NCBI RefSeq assembly: GCF_014205165.1
Contig: NZ_JACHMZ010000001.1
Coordinates: 5,810,501-5,874,500, forward strand
Direction: 5' to 3'
DNA from: Micromonospora carbonacea
Lineage (GTDB): Bacteria; Actinomycetota; Actinomycetes; Mycobacteriales; Micromonosporaceae
DNA length: 64,000 bases
Numbering within the stretch: position 1 is the first letter of the stretch; each line of letters starts with the position of its first letter. The notes beneath the pieces are model-generated. The model worked only from the letters and a program-made list of their open reading frames with translations. It did not search any database and was not told where the DNA came from. Of this stretch, positions 16,408 to 25,201 are shown piece after piece. Made by a program: the position numbers and the translations under genes.

Positions 16408-17037
16408 GTGCCAGACGCAAGGAAGGGCCCCCTGTTAACGCATTCTGTCGAGCAGGGGCCCCCGCTTAACAGCCATGTCCCCAGCTACGCGGCGCTGCAC
16501 GGCGACGCGACCGCCGTACTCGAAGGGTGGACGCCGACCGGCGCGGCGGCCGGCGCGGCGCGGGACCGCACCCTGGAGCTGCTGGCCGCCGGGCCGGTGG
16601 CCCTGGCCCGCGAGCACCGGGCCGGACACGTGACGGCCAGCGCGCTGGTGCTCGACCCGACCGGCGGGCGGGTGCTGCTCTGCCTGCACGGCAAGTTCCG
16701 CAAGTGGGTGCAGCTCGGCGGGCACTGCGAGCCCGACGACCGGACCCTGGCCGGCGCGGCGCTGCGCGAGGCCGGCGAGGAGTCGGGCATCGCCGGCCTG
16801 GTCGTCGACCCGGTCCCGATCGACGTGGACGTCCACCAGGTCGCCTGCCAGGGCGGGTCGCTGCACTACGACGTGCGGTTCGCGGTCTTCGCGCCGGCGG
16901 GCGCGACCGAACGGGTCAGCGACGAGTCCGAGGCGCTCGGCTGGTTCCCGCCGGACCGGCTGCCGGAGCCGCTGGCCGGCGGCACCGCCCAGCTCGTCGC
17001 CCCAGCCCTGGCCGCCCTGCGCCGCCGCACCGGCTGA
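16408..17037 (+). CDS. NUDIX hydrolase whose N-terminus is encoded by a dispersed repeat
   Basis: The protein has 209 residues from the GTG at 16408. The Nudix box is intact: GGHCEPDDRTLAGAALREAG continues into EESGI. Residues from PSYAALHGDATAVL onward look like the normal protein. Before that, no ATG, GTG or TTG lies in frame except the GTG at 16408, so the first 20 or so residues (ARKGPLLTHSVEQGPPLNS) come from repeat copy A. The ATG at 16475 is out of frame; the next in-frame GTG at 16597 would remove a likely genuine N-terminal part. The substrate is unknown; nucleoside diphosphate-X hydrolysis is expected. Confidence 0.8.
   Translation: MPDARKGPLLTHSVEQGPPLNSHVPSYAALHGDATAVLEGWTPTGAAAGAARDRTLELLAAGPVALAREHRAGHVTASALVLDPTGGRVLLCLHGKFRKWVQLGGHCEPDDRTLAGAALREAGEESGIAGLVVDPVPIDVDVHQVACQGGSLHYDVRFAVFAPAGATERVSDESEALGWFPPDRLPEPLAGGTAQLVAPALAALRRRTG
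16417..16472 (+). repeat. dispersed 55-bp repeat, copy A
   Basis: Starts GCAAGGAAGGGCCCCCTGTT, then AACGCATTCTGTCGAGCAGG and a second GC hairpin AGCAGGGGCCCCCGCT followed by TAAC. It lies inside the predicted coding sequence of the NUDIX gene and 22 bp upstream of the divergent gene. The family has five copies in this window (16417, 22495, 33971, 49588, 53556). Confidence 0.9.
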
Positions 17038-17063
17038 CCCGGCCCGCCCGGCCGCCAAGCTGC

Positions 17064-17108
17064 GGGCGACCGGGCGGCGGGCGACCGGGCGGCGGGCGAC
17101 CGGACAGT
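17064..17108. repeat. three 15-bp tandem repeats at a convergent junction
   Basis: GGGCGACCGGGCGGC occurs twice in direct succession and a third, partly changed time (GGGCGACCGGACAGT), between the convergent NUDIX and GDP-mannose pyrophosphorylase genes. The next 50 bases repeat parts of the same motif. Confidence 0.7.
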
Positions 17109-17170
17109 GGGCCTGCGACCGGGCGGCGGGCGGCGGGGCAACCGGACAGTGGGCCGCCGCCCGCCCGGGG

Positions 17171-18268
17171 TCAGACCAGGTTCTCCTCGCCCCGGTCCTT
17201 CAGCTCGTCGACCAGGGCCTTCACGTCCTGGGCGCGGTCGCGGGGGCAGACCAGCACGGCGTCCGGGGTGTCGACGACGATCAGGTCGTGCACGCCGAGG
17301 GCGGCCACCAGCCGGCCGGAGTGCGGCACCACGACCAGCCCGCTGGCGTCGCGCAGCAGCACGCCCGGCTTGGCGTCGGTGCCGAGGACCACGTTGCCGG
17401 CCGCGTCGGCGGGCAGGACGTCGCCGAGGGTGTGGAAGTCGCCGACGTCGTTCCAGCCGAAGTCGCCGGGGACGGTGGCGACCCGCCCGGCGGTCGCCGC
17501 GCCCTCCATCACCGCGTAGTCGACGGAGATCTTCGGCAGGGTCGGCCAGACCGTGCCGAGGACGTCGTCCTGCTCGGGGGTGCCCCAGGCGGCGGCGATC
17601 GCGGTGATCCCGGCGTGCAGCGCCGGCTGCTGGCGGGCCAGCTCCGCGAGGAACACGTCGACCCGCCAGACGAACATGCTGGCGTTCCAGAGGTGGTGCC
17701 CGGAGCGGAGGTACGCCTCGGCGACCTCGGCGGCCGGCTTCTCCTTGAACTCCAGCACCGGCCGCAGTGGACCGTCGGCGGCCGGGTCGCCGGTGTGCAG
17801 GTAGCCGTAGCCGGTCTCGGCGCGCGTCGGGGTGATGCCCACCGTCATCAGCAGCCCCTGCTCCGCGCCGGTCACCGCCTCGGCGACCGTGGCCCGCCAG
17901 ACGTCGGCGTCGCGGATCAGGTGGTCGGCGGCGAAGGAGCCCATCACCGCGCCCGGCTCGCGCTGCGCGATCACCGCCGCGGCGAGGGCGATGGCCGCGC
18001 AGGAGTCCCGGGGTGAGGGCTCGACGAGGATGTTCTCCTCGGGCAGGCCGGCCAGTTGCCGCGCCACCGCCGCGACGTGCGCGGCTCCGGTGACCACCAG
18101 GGTGCGCTCCGGCGTGGTCAGCGGAGCCAGCCGGTCCACCGTCGCCTGGAGCAGGGACGCGGGGGTGCCGGTGAGCGGGTGGAGGAACTTGGGATGGCCC
18201 GCACGGGACAACGGCCACAACCTTGTGCCGCTGCCGCCCGCCGGGATGACGGCGTAGAGCATCAGCAC
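17171..18268 (-). CDS. manB: mannose-1-phosphate guanylyltransferase (GDP-mannose pyrophosphorylase)
   Basis: The protein has 365 residues. The nucleotide-binding motif GGSGTRLWPLSR near the N-terminus, VEPSPRDSCAAIALAAAVI, and FVWRVDVFL with KISVDYAVME are characteristic. It makes GDP-mannose from mannose-1-phosphate and GTP for phosphatidylinositol mannosides and protein mannosylation. The symbol follows M. tuberculosis Rv3264c; manC is used elsewhere. A TACCGT -10 box lies at 18291-18286. The start is GTG 18268 or ATG 18262; neither has a good Shine-Dalgarno sequence. It is 49 bp downstream of a GT4 glycosyltransferase on the same strand. Confidence 0.93.
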   Translation of the reverse strand: MLMLYAVIPAGGSGTRLWPLSRAGHPKFLHPLTGTPASLLQATVDRLAPLTTPERTLVVTGAAHVAAVARQLAGLPEENILVEPSPRDSCAAIALAAAVIAQREPGAVMGSFAADHLIRDADVWRATVAEAVTGAEQGLLMTVGITPTRAETGYGYLHTGDPAADGPLRPVLEFKEKPAAEVAEAYLRSGHHLWNASMFVWRVDVFLAELARQQPALHAGITAIAAAWGTPEQDDVLGTVWPTLPKISVDYAVMEGAATAGRVATVPGDFGWNDVGDFHTLGDVLPADAAGNVVLGTDAKPGVLLRDASGLVVVPHSGRLVAALGVHDLIVVDTPDAVLVCPRDRAQDVKALVDELKDRGEENLV

Positions 18269-18317
18269 ATCATGCCCGAACCCGCACGGTACGGGCGCAT
18301 CGTCACGCCGCGCGGCG

Positions 18318-19463
18318 TCAGGCGCGGGCCCGGGTCCACGCCGCGATGTGCACCTCGGCGCTGGACTCCCAGGTGAACTCCTTCGCCCGGTCGAAGCCCG
18401 CCTTGGCCAGCGACAGCCGGCGCTGCTCGTCGTCGAGCAGGGCCGCCAGGTCGGTGGCGATCTGCTCCGGGGCCTCGCTCGTGTACGCCACCGCGTCGCC
18501 GCCGACCTCGGGCAGCGACAGCCGCGGCGTGGTCAGCACCGGTGCGGCGCAGGCCATGGCCTCCAGGATCGGCAGGCCGAACCCCTCGCCGTACGACGGG
18601 TAGGCGGCGACCAGCGCGCCGCCGAGGAAGCCGGGCAGGTCGGCGTAGCGCAGGTAGCCCGGGCGCAGCAGGCGCAGGTGCGACGGCACCTCGGCGACGG
18701 CCCGGTCGATATCGTCGTCGTGCCCCTGACCGCCGGCGACCACCAGGGCGGGCGGGTCCTGCCGGTCGGCGACCGCGCGCGCCCAGCCCCGGATCAGGTT
18801 CGGGACGTTCTTGCGGGGCTCCTTCGCGCCGAGGAAGGCGACGTAGCTGCTGTCGCCGAGCCCCAGCCGGGCCCGGACCCGGGCCTTCTCCTCCTCGCCG
18901 GGCGCGTGGAAGGCGGCGTGGTCGACCCCGTGGTAGGCGACGTCGATGCGGGTCGGGTCGGCGTCGAGCAGCCGGATCAGCTCGTCCCGGGTGGCCTTGC
19001 TGGGCACGATCACCCGGGCGGCCCGGCGCAGCGACGTCTTGATCGCGCTGCGGAAGAACGTGCGGCGGGACTTGTCGTAGTGCTCCGGCTCGGTGAAGAA
19101 GGTCGCGTCGTGCACGGTCACCGTGACCGGACAACCCGCCCGCAACGGGCAGGTGTAGAAGGGCGAGTGCAGCACCTGCGCGCCGACCTGCTGGGCCAGC
19201 AGCGGCAGGCCCGTCTGCTCCCAGGCGAGCCGGGCCGGGCGGTGGGCCACGGCGGCCGGGGCGGCGACGATCTCCGCGCCGGGCAGCATCCGGGAGTAGC
19301 GCTCCAGGTCGGTGCGCAGGCCGACCACGGCCAGGTCGACCCCGTGGCCGCACACCTTCCCGAGGGCGCCGAGCAGACCGTCGACGTATCGACCGACGCC
19401 GCCCCGGTCGGCGGGGACACTCGTGGCGTCGATGAGTACGCGGGGCGGACGACCGGCGGTCAC
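18318..19463 (-). CDS. GT4-family glycosyltransferase
   Basis: The protein has 381 residues with a GT-B fold pattern. The C-terminal half has YPSYGEGFGLPILEAMACAA, which includes the E-x7-E motif of retaining GT4 enzymes, and FLGAKEPRKNVPNLIRGW at the domain start. The N-terminal DRGGVGRYVDGLL is the acceptor-side glycine loop. I chose the GTG at 19463 because AAGGAG lies 8 nt before it; the longer frame to 19760 overlaps the next gene. The neighbouring GDP-mannose pyrophosphorylase makes GDP-mannose a plausible donor, but this is inference. Confidence 0.88.
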   Translation of the reverse strand: MTAGRPPRVLIDATSVPADRGGVGRYVDGLLGALGKVCGHGVDLAVVGLRTDLERYSRMLPGAEIVAAPAAVAHRPARLAWEQTGLPLLAQQVGAQVLHSPFYTCPLRAGCPVTVTVHDATFFTEPEHYDKSRRTFFRSAIKTSLRRAARVIVPSKATRDELIRLLDADPTRIDVAYHGVDHAAFHAPGEEEKARVRARLGLGDSSYVAFLGAKEPRKNVPNLIRGWARAVADRQDPPALVVAGGQGHDDDIDRAVAEVPSHLRLLRPGYLRYADLPGFLGGALVAAYPSYGEGFGLPILEAMACAAPVLTTPRLSLPEVGGDAVAYTSEAPEQIATDLAALLDDEQRRLSLAKAGFDRAKEFTWESSAEVHIAAWTRARA

Positions 19464-19614
19464 GGGGCGACTCCTTGCGGTGGCGAATCTGTGGGGAACA
19501 ACACTCCGGGCAAGCCTACGCCGGTGCCCGGCCCGGTCGCTGACTGCGACCCGACCGTTCGTCGACTTGTCACCGTCGAGGGATACGGACTCCGGCGGCG
19601 TATCGTTCGCGCCG

Positions 19615-20304
19615 ATGGCCGACAACATTGCCCGGGTGCTCGCCGCAGCGATCGCACCCGATCCCGCGCAACCCCTGCTGACCTGGTACGACGACGCCAC
19701 CGGCGAGCGCACCGAACTGTCCGGCGCGACGCTGGCGAACTGGGTGGCCAAGACCGCCAACCTGCTGACCGACGAGGTGGCCGCCGGCCCGGGCGAGTCG
19801 GCCGGGGCGCTGCTCCCACCGCACTGGCAGACCGCCGCCGTGCTGCTGGGCTGCTGGTCGGCGGGGCTGGTGGTGGCCGACGCGCCGGGGGCGGTGGAGG
19901 TGCTCTTCGCGGCCGCCGACCGGGTCGGCGAGGCCGACGCCTGGCCGGCCGGCGAGCGGTACGCGCTGGCGCTCGCCCCGTTCGCCCTGCCGCTGCGCGA
20001 GGTGCCCGCCGGCTTCGCCGACTACGTGGTCGCCGTGCGCGCGCACGGCGACCACTTCACCCCGTACGCCGCCGGTGGGCCGGCCGACGCGGAGCTGCTG
20101 GGCCGCGCGACGGCCCGGGCCGCGGAGCTGGGGCTCGCCCGGGGCGACCGGGTCCTGCTGGACGTGGCCGCCTACCCTGACCCGGTCGACTGGCTGCTCG
20201 CCCCGCTGGTGGCCGGCGCGTCGACGGTGCTGTGCGCCAACGCCGACCCGGCCCGGCTGCCGGCCCGCGCCGACACGGAACGGGTCACCCGCACCCTGGC
20301 CTGA
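19615..20304 (+). CDS. TIGR03089 family protein (Rv3268-like)
   Basis: The protein has 229 residues and resembles the N-terminal part of an AMP-binding (acyl-CoA synthetase-like) domain without the catalytic C-terminal region, which fits actinobacterial family TIGR03089. Examples are LTWYDDATGERTELSGATLA and LLPPHWQTAAVLLGCWSAGL. No ATP-binding loop is present, so ligase activity is unlikely. A possible -10 box TATCGT ends 8 nt before the ATG, so it may be leaderless. It is divergent from the GT4 gene and convergent with acetoacetyl-CoA synthetase. Confidence 0.87.
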   Translation: MADNIARVLAAAIAPDPAQPLLTWYDDATGERTELSGATLANWVAKTANLLTDEVAAGPGESAGALLPPHWQTAAVLLGCWSAGLVVADAPGAVEVLFAAADRVGEADAWPAGERYALALAPFALPLREVPAGFADYVVAVRAHGDHFTPYAAGGPADAELLGRATARAAELGLARGDRVLLDVAAYPDPVDWLLAPLVAGASTVLCANADPARLPARADTERVTRTLA

Positions 20305-20315
20305 CGGGCGTCCGG

Positions 20316-20357
20316 GCGGGGCGGCCCGGGGCAGCAGGCGGGGCGGCCCGGGGCAGC
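20316..20357. repeat. 22-bp direct repeat at a convergent junction
   Basis: GCGGGGCGGCCCGGGGCAGC occurs at 20316 and again at 20338, filling nearly all of the 55 bases between two convergent genes. Confidence 0.7.
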
Positions 20358-20359
20358 GG

Positions 20360-22348
20360 TCAGGAGCGGGCCGGCGCCTCGGGGGCGGGCCGACGCTGGG
20401 CGAACGCGGCGAAGGCCGTCAGCGACTCCGGGTTGGCCAGGGCGCCCTTGGCCGCCGCGTCGTCCACCGGCGTGCCGGTGAGGATCTTCTTCACCGGCAC
20501 CTCCAGCTTCTTGGCGCTCAGCGTGCGCGGCACGGCCCGGACCTGATGGATCTCGTCGGGCACGTGCCGGGGCGACAGGGCGGTACGCAGCTCGCGGCAG
20601 ATCTTCCTCCGCAGCGCGTCGTCGAGTTCGAGCCCCTCCGCGAGCACCACGAACAGCAGCAGCTCCCCCGCGCCGCCCTCGTCGTCCTCCAGGTGCACCA
20701 CCACCGAGTCGACGACCTCGTCGAGGCCCTCGACGACGGAGTAGAACTCGGCGGTGCCGAGCCGCACGCCGCCCCGGTTGAGGGTGGCGTCGGACCGGCC
20801 GGTGATCACGCAGCCGCCCCGCTCGTTGATGGTGATCCAGTCGCCGTGCCGCCACACGCCCGGGTAGAGCTCGAAGTACGCCTCCCGGTAGCGGGACCCG
20901 TCGGCGTCGTTCCAGAACCCGACCGGCATGCTCGGCATCGGCGCGGTGATGACCAGCTCGCCCAGCTCGCCGAGGACCGGCGTGCCGTCGGCCGAACGCG
21001 CCTCCACCCGCGCGCCGAGCGCCCGGCAGGTGATCTCCCCGGCGTGCACCGGCAGCAGCGGCACCCCGCCGACGAACCCGGTGCACACGTCCGTGCCGCC
21101 GGAGAGCGACTGGAGCTGGAGGTCGGTGCCGACCGCCTCGTAGACCCAGGTGAAGCCCTCGGCGGGCAGCGGCGCGCCGGTGGAGCCGACGCCGCGCAGC
21201 GCGGACAGGTCGGCGACCTCGCGCGGCACCAGGCCGGCCTTGCGGCAGGCCAGCAGGAACGGCGCGGAGGTGCCGAAGTAGGTGGTGCCGGTCTCGGCGG
21301 CCAGCCGCCACAGCCCGCCCAGGTCGGGATGGCCCGGGTTGCCGTCGAACAGCACGATCGCCGCGCCGACCGCCGGCGCGGAGACCAGGAAGTTCCACAT
21401 CATCCAGCCGGTGGTGGTGAACCAGAAGAACCGGTCGCCGGGGCCCAGGTCGTGGTGCAGGGCGAGCATCTTCAGGTGTTCCAGCAGGATGCCGCCGTGG
21501 CCGTGCACGATCGGCTTGGGCAGCCCGGTGGTGCCGGAGGAGTAGAGCACGTACAGGGGGTGGTCGAACGGCACGCCGGCGAAGGTCAGCGGCTCGTCGG
21601 TCGGCGCGGCCAGCTCCGCCCAGGAGACCGCGCCGTCGGGGGCCGGGCCGGCCGGGTCGAGGTACGCGACGGCGACGGTGTGCCGCAGCGACGGCAGGGC
21701 GGCCCGGATGGCGGCCACCTCGCCGCGCCGGTCGACGGGCTTGTCGCCGTACCGGTAGCCGTCGACGGCGACGAGGACCGTCGGCTCGATCTGCCGCCAC
21801 CGGTCGGTGACGCTGCGGGTGCCGAACTCCGGCGCGCAGGACGAGAAGATCGCGCCGAGGCTGGCGGTGGCCAGCAGCAGCACGTACGTCTCGGGGATGT
21901 TCGGCGCGTACGCGGCGACCCGGTCGCCGGGGCCGACGCCGAGGCGGCGCAGCCCGGCCGCCACCCGACGGACCTGCTCGCGCAGCTCGGCGGCGGTCAG
22001 GGTCTGCGGCGCGCGGGTCTGCCCGTGCGCGATCACCACCGGGTCGTCGTCGCCGAGCCCCGGCATGCGCAGCACGTTCTCGGCGTAGTTGAGCGTGGCC
22101 CCGGGGAACCAGCGGGCGCCCGGCATCGCCGGGTCGGCCAGGATGGCCGTCGGCCCGGTGTGCGCGACGACGCCGAAGTGGTCCCAGACGGACCGCCAGA
22201 ACCCGTCGAGGTCGGTGACCGACCACTCCCACAGCGCGGCGTAGTCGGCGAACTCCAGCCCCCGGTGCTCCGCCAGCCAACGCAGGTAGGCACCGATCCG
22301 GGACCGCTCGCGCACGTCCGCCGGCGGTGTCCACAGCACGTCACCCAC
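20360..22348 (-). CDS. acetoacetyl-CoA synthetase (acetoacetate--CoA ligase)
   Basis: The protein has 662 residues, the usual length. The P-loop-like AMP-binding motif YVLYSSGTTGLPKPIVHGHG, the early FWRSVWDHFGV segment and TGRSDATLNRGGVRLGTAEF near the C-terminus identify the acetoacetyl-CoA synthetase branch of the ANL superfamily. It activates acetoacetate with ATP and CoA in the cytoplasm. I chose the GTG at 22348 because GGAGGAGG lies about 9 nt before it. Dispersed repeat copy B lies about 145 bp upstream. A thioesterase follows upstream on the same strand, and a role in ketone-body or branched-chain carbon use is likely. Confidence 0.93.
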   Translation of the reverse strand: MGDVLWTPPADVRERSRIGAYLRWLAEHRGLEFADYAALWEWSVTDLDGFWRSVWDHFGVVAHTGPTAILADPAMPGARWFPGATLNYAENVLRMPGLGDDDPVVIAHGQTRAPQTLTAAELREQVRRVAAGLRRLGVGPGDRVAAYAPNIPETYVLLLATASLGAIFSSCAPEFGTRSVTDRWRQIEPTVLVAVDGYRYGDKPVDRRGEVAAIRAALPSLRHTVAVAYLDPAGPAPDGAVSWAELAAPTDEPLTFAGVPFDHPLYVLYSSGTTGLPKPIVHGHGGILLEHLKMLALHHDLGPGDRFFWFTTTGWMMWNFLVSAPAVGAAIVLFDGNPGHPDLGGLWRLAAETGTTYFGTSAPFLLACRKAGLVPREVADLSALRGVGSTGAPLPAEGFTWVYEAVGTDLQLQSLSGGTDVCTGFVGGVPLLPVHAGEITCRALGARVEARSADGTPVLGELGELVITAPMPSMPVGFWNDADGSRYREAYFELYPGVWRHGDWITINERGGCVITGRSDATLNRGGVRLGTAEFYSVVEGLDEVVDSVVVHLEDDEGGAGELLLFVVLAEGLELDDALRRKICRELRTALSPRHVPDEIHQVRAVPRTLSAKKLEVPVKKILTGTPVDDAAAKGALANPESLTAFAAFAQRRPAPEAPARS

Positions 22349-22494
22349 AGCTCCACCCTCCTCCAGGCCCCGAACCGCCCCGTCACGTGGGCCGTGATGC
22401 CATCTTGCCCTATGTCGCAGGGACATTGTCCGCCCCGGTCCCCACCCACCGGGGCGTGCCCGTCCCACACCCCCGCCGCCCGCGCTGTGTGGGG

Positions 22495-22549
22495 TGCAAG
22501 GAAGGGCCCCTTGTTAACGCATACGGTAGAGAAGGGCACCCTTCTCACA
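22495..22549 (+). repeat. dispersed 55-bp repeat, copy B
   Basis: TGCAAGGAAGGGCCCCTTGT followed by TAACGCATACGGTAG and the perfect hairpin AGAAGGGCACCCTTCT, ending CACACC. It lies between the thioesterase stop and the acetoacetyl-CoA synthetase start (both leftward). Confidence 0.9.
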
Positions 22550-22601
22550 CCGGCCGGCGGGCGGCGGCGGGCGGGACGGCGGCGGGGCGGGGCGGGGCGG
22601 G

Positions 22602-23138
22602 TCAGGCCTCGCGGTGGGCCTGGATCGCGCGGCGGCGGGCCAGCCGGTGGGCGCGGCGGATCTCCGCCTCCCGGTAGCGGCGCTCGTCCTCCAAGGTCTC
22701 CGGCAGCACCGGCCGGACCGGGCGGGGCAGGCCGCCCACGTCCACCCCCACGAAGACCAGGTACGCCGTGGCGACCGGCACCGGCTCGTCCTCGGCCGAG
22801 TCCCAGCGCTCGGCGACCACCCGCACGCCCACCTCCATCGAGGTCTGCCCGGTCCAGTTGACCTGGGCGTGCGCGTGCACCAGGTCGCCCACCCGGACCG
22901 CCTCGGAGAACACGATCTCGTCGATCGCGGCCGTCACCGCCGTGCCGCCGCTGTGCCGGGCCGCCGCCGCGCCCGCCACGTCGTCGACGAACTTCATCAA
23001 CACCCCTCCGTGCACGGTCCCGTACAGATTGACATCGACCGCGGTCATGATTCGACTGAGCGTGACGCGGGAGTACGACGTGGGTTTTCCCTGCGGGGGC
23101 GCAGAGGGCTGCGGCGCGGCGGAGGGGTGATCTGTCAT
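22602..23138 (-). CDS. acyl-CoA thioesterase (hotdog fold)
   Basis: The protein has 178 residues. The single hotdog domain shows VDVNLYGTVHGGVLMKFVDD, the active-site stretch with the HGG turn and acidic residue of YciA/ACOT-type thioesterases, and IDEIVFSEAVRVGDLV. The C-terminal 40 residues are an Arg-rich helix. It hydrolyses acyl-CoAs in the cytoplasm. The ATG at 23138 is preferred: a TACCGT -10 box ends 7 nt before it, so the mRNA is probably leaderless; the alternative TTG at 23162 would overlap the divergent gene start. Confidence 0.87.
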   Translation of the reverse strand: MTDHPSAAPQPSAPPQGKPTSYSRVTLSRIMTAVDVNLYGTVHGGVLMKFVDDVAGAAAARHSGGTAVTAAIDEIVFSEAVRVGDLVHAHAQVNWTGQTSMEVGVRVVAERWDSAEDEPVPVATAYLVFVGVDVGGLPRPVRPVLPETLEDERRYREAEIRRAHRLARRRAIQAHREA

Positions 23139-23145
23139 GCCGGAA

Positions 23146-23155
23146 ACGGTACGGT
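23146..23155. promoter_or_regulatory. two overlapping -10 boxes for divergent leaderless genes
   Basis: ACGGTACGGT contains TACCGT read leftward (23151-23146, 7 nt before the thioesterase ATG) and TACGGT read rightward (23150-23155, 6 nt before the membrane-protein ATG). The hexamers share two bases, so polymerase can probably occupy only one promoter at a time. Confidence 0.55.
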
Positions 23156-23161
23156 GCGCCA

Positions 23162-23818
23162 ATGCGACATCTCTGGAGCTTCCTCGCCGGGCTGGTGGTG
23201 GCGCCCGTCACCTGGGCGCTGCTCGCGCTCGGGCAGGACGGGTCGACCCGCACGATCACCCGGTGGGTGGAGATCGGCACGTTCAACACGGCCAACCTGA
23301 TCGAGCCGGGCGTCTACCTGGCCGTCGCCGGCGTCCTGCTCGGCCTGCTCGGCACCCTGCGATTCTCGCCGCTCGGCCCGCTGGTCGCCGGGCTGCTGCT
23401 GATCGCCCCGTACGTCGGGATGTTCGTCGCGCCGTTCGAGGTGCGCGACCGCGTCCCGGAGGGCTGGAAGGCGCTGGGCGACCCGCTGCCGCTGTTCCTG
23501 CCCGTGCAGAACGGCACGCTCTTCCTGGTCGGCGCGCTGCTGCTGATGGCCACGTTCAGCAGGCAGCGGTGGCGGCGCTGGCCCCGGCCGGCGGTCGCGC
23601 CCGCGCCGGCGCAGCGGCCGGAGGACACCGGCCCCGGCACCTTCACGCTCACCGACTGGCCGTCGGGCGGCAGCGCGGCGGAGCGGGACACCGCCCCGCT
23701 CACCCTGGGCTACCCGGACCAGCCGCCGCCGGAGCCGCTGCCCCGCCGCACGGCCGGCGAGTCTCCCTGGTCGGCCCCGCCGCGGCGCGCCGAGGACACC
23801 ACGACCGAGCTGCGCTGA
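23162..23818 (+). CDS. membrane protein with charged, Pro-rich cytoplasmic tail
   Basis: The protein has 218 residues. Hydrophobic segments lie at about 7-25, 50-66, 72-92 and 114-133, then RQRWRRW marks the inner face and residues 140-218 form a Pro-rich, polar tail. I do not recognise the family. A TACGGT -10 box ends 6 nt before the ATG, so it is probably leaderless. It shares a 23-bp intergenic region with the divergent thioesterase, which may link their expression. Confidence 0.75.
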   Translation: MRHLWSFLAGLVVAPVTWALLALGQDGSTRTITRWVEIGTFNTANLIEPGVYLAVAGVLLGLLGTLRFSPLGPLVAGLLLIAPYVGMFVAPFEVRDRVPEGWKALGDPLPLFLPVQNGTLFLVGALLLMATFSRQRWRRWPRPAVAPAPAQRPEDTGPGTFTLTDWPSGGSAAERDTAPLTLGYPDQPPPEPLPRRTAGESPWSAPPRRAEDTTTELR

Positions 23819-23870
23819 CGAGACCACCGTCGGGCCCGGGGCGCGCGGGTCTCCCCGCCGCCGCGCCCCG

Positions 23871-23984
23871 GCCCGGCACGTCGAGTGAGCCGGACGCCAA
23901 CACTCCTGGCCCGGCACGTCGAGTGAGCCAGACGCCAACACTCCTGGCCCGGCACGTCGAGTGAGCCGGACGCCGGCACCCCGG
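23871..23984. repeat. three 38-bp tandem repeats
   Basis: Three units start at 23871, 23909 and 23947, each opening with GCCCGGCACGTCGAGTGAGC. Units 1 and 2 differ at one base; unit 3 degenerates at its end. They lie between the convergent membrane-protein and acyl-CoA dehydrogenase genes. Confidence 0.85.
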
Positions 23985-24037
23985 GCCCTGCCGGCCCCGC
24001 CGCCGGCCGGGGCCACGCCAGGGGCCGGACCGGCGGG

Positions 24038-25201
24038 TCAGCCGCGCAGCAGCTGGCGGGCCATCACGATGCGCTGGACCTGGTTGGTGCCCTCGTAGAT
24101 CTGGGTGATCTTGGCGTCCCGCATCATCCGCTCGACCGGGTAGTCGCGGGTGTAGCCGTACCCGCCGAGCAGCTGCACGGCGTCGGTGGTGATCTCCATG
24201 GCGGCGTCGGAGGCGAAGCACTTGGCCGCCGCGCCGAAGTAGGTCAGGTCGGCGTCGCCCCGCTCGGACTTTCCGGCGGCGGCGTACGTCAACTGGCGGG
24301 CCGCCTCCAGCTTCATGCCCATGTCGGCGAGCATGAACTGGACGCCCTGGAACTCGGCGACCGCCTTGCCGAACTGCTTGCGCTCCTGGACGTACCCCTT
24401 GGCGTAGTCGAGCGCGCCCTGGGCGATGCCGACGGCCTGCGCGGCGATGGTGACCCGGGTGTGGTCGAGGGTCTTCATGGCGGTGGCGAAGCCGGTGCCC
24501 TCCGCGCCGATCATGCGGTCGGCGGGGACGCGGACGTTGTCGAGGTAGACCTCACGGGTCGGCGAGCCCTTGATGCCGAGCTTCTTCTCCGGGGCGCCGA
24601 AGCTGACGCCCTGGTCAGACTTTTCGACCACGAACGCCGAAATGCCCTTGGAACGGGCTGTGGGATCCGTCACGGCGAAGACGGTGTAGAAATCCGACAC
24701 TCCGGCGTTGGTGATCCACCGCTTCACCCCGTTGAGCACCCAGTGGTCGCCGTCGCGGACCGCCCGGGTGGTCATCGACGCGGCGTCGCTGCCGGCTTCC
24801 GGCTCGGAGAGGCAGTAGGAGAACATCGCCTCACCGGCCGCCACCGGGGTCAGGTAGGCGCGCTTGAGCTCGTCGGAGCCGGCCAGGATCAGCGGCATGG
24901 TGCCCAGCTTGTTGACCGCCGGGATCAGCGAGGACGAGGCGCAGGCCCGGGCGACCTCCTCGATCACGATGGCCGTGGCCAGGGCATCCGCGCCGGCGCC
25001 GCCGTATTCGACGGGGATGTGCGGTGCGTGGAAGTCGGCGGAACGCAACGCGTCGTAGGACGCCTTGGGGAACTCGCCCGTCTCGTCGGCCTCGGCGGCG
25101 TGCGGGGCCACCTTCGCCGCACAGACCTCACGCACCGCCTCGCGGACCGCCTCGTGCTCCTCGGGCAACCGGTAGACGTCGAACGACTGCTCTGCGGCCA
25201 T
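24038..25201 (-). CDS. acyl-CoA dehydrogenase (FadE25-like)
   Basis: The protein has 387 residues, standard length. [15 protein letters not shown] is the FAD-binding signature, [15 protein letters not shown] the second, and the catalytic base is E370 in [14 protein letters not shown]. It oxidises short or branched acyl-CoAs. The Shine-Dalgarno AGGGGAGGGG precedes the ATG. In M. tuberculosis fadE25 (Rv3274c) adjoins purE-purK, which here lie 7 kb away after an insertion containing UDP-glucose dehydrogenase and a giant membrane protein. Confidence 0.94.
   Translation of the reverse strand: MAAEQSFDVYRLPEEHEAVREAVREVCAAKVAPHAAEADETGEFPKASYDALRSADFHAPHIPVEYGGAGADALATAIVIEEVARACASSSLIPAVNKLGTMPLILAGSDELKRAYLTPVAAGEAMFSYCLSEPEAGSDAASMTTRAVRDGDHWVLNGVKRWITNAGVSDFYTVFAVTDPTARSKGISAFVVEKSDQGVSFGAPEKKLGIKGSPTREVYLDNVRVPADRMIGAEGTGFATAMKTLDHTRVTIAAQAVGIAQGALDYAKGYVQERKQFGKAVAEFQGVQFMLADMGMKLEAARQLTYAAAGKSERGDADLTYFGAAAKCFASDAAMEITTDAVQLLGGYGYTRDYPVERMMRDAKITQIYEGTNQVQRIVMARQLLRG

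Noticed and set aside
23871..23984. Possible CRISPR or attachment site
   Set aside because: The 38-bp repeats have no spacers, and there is no integrase or tRNA nearby.
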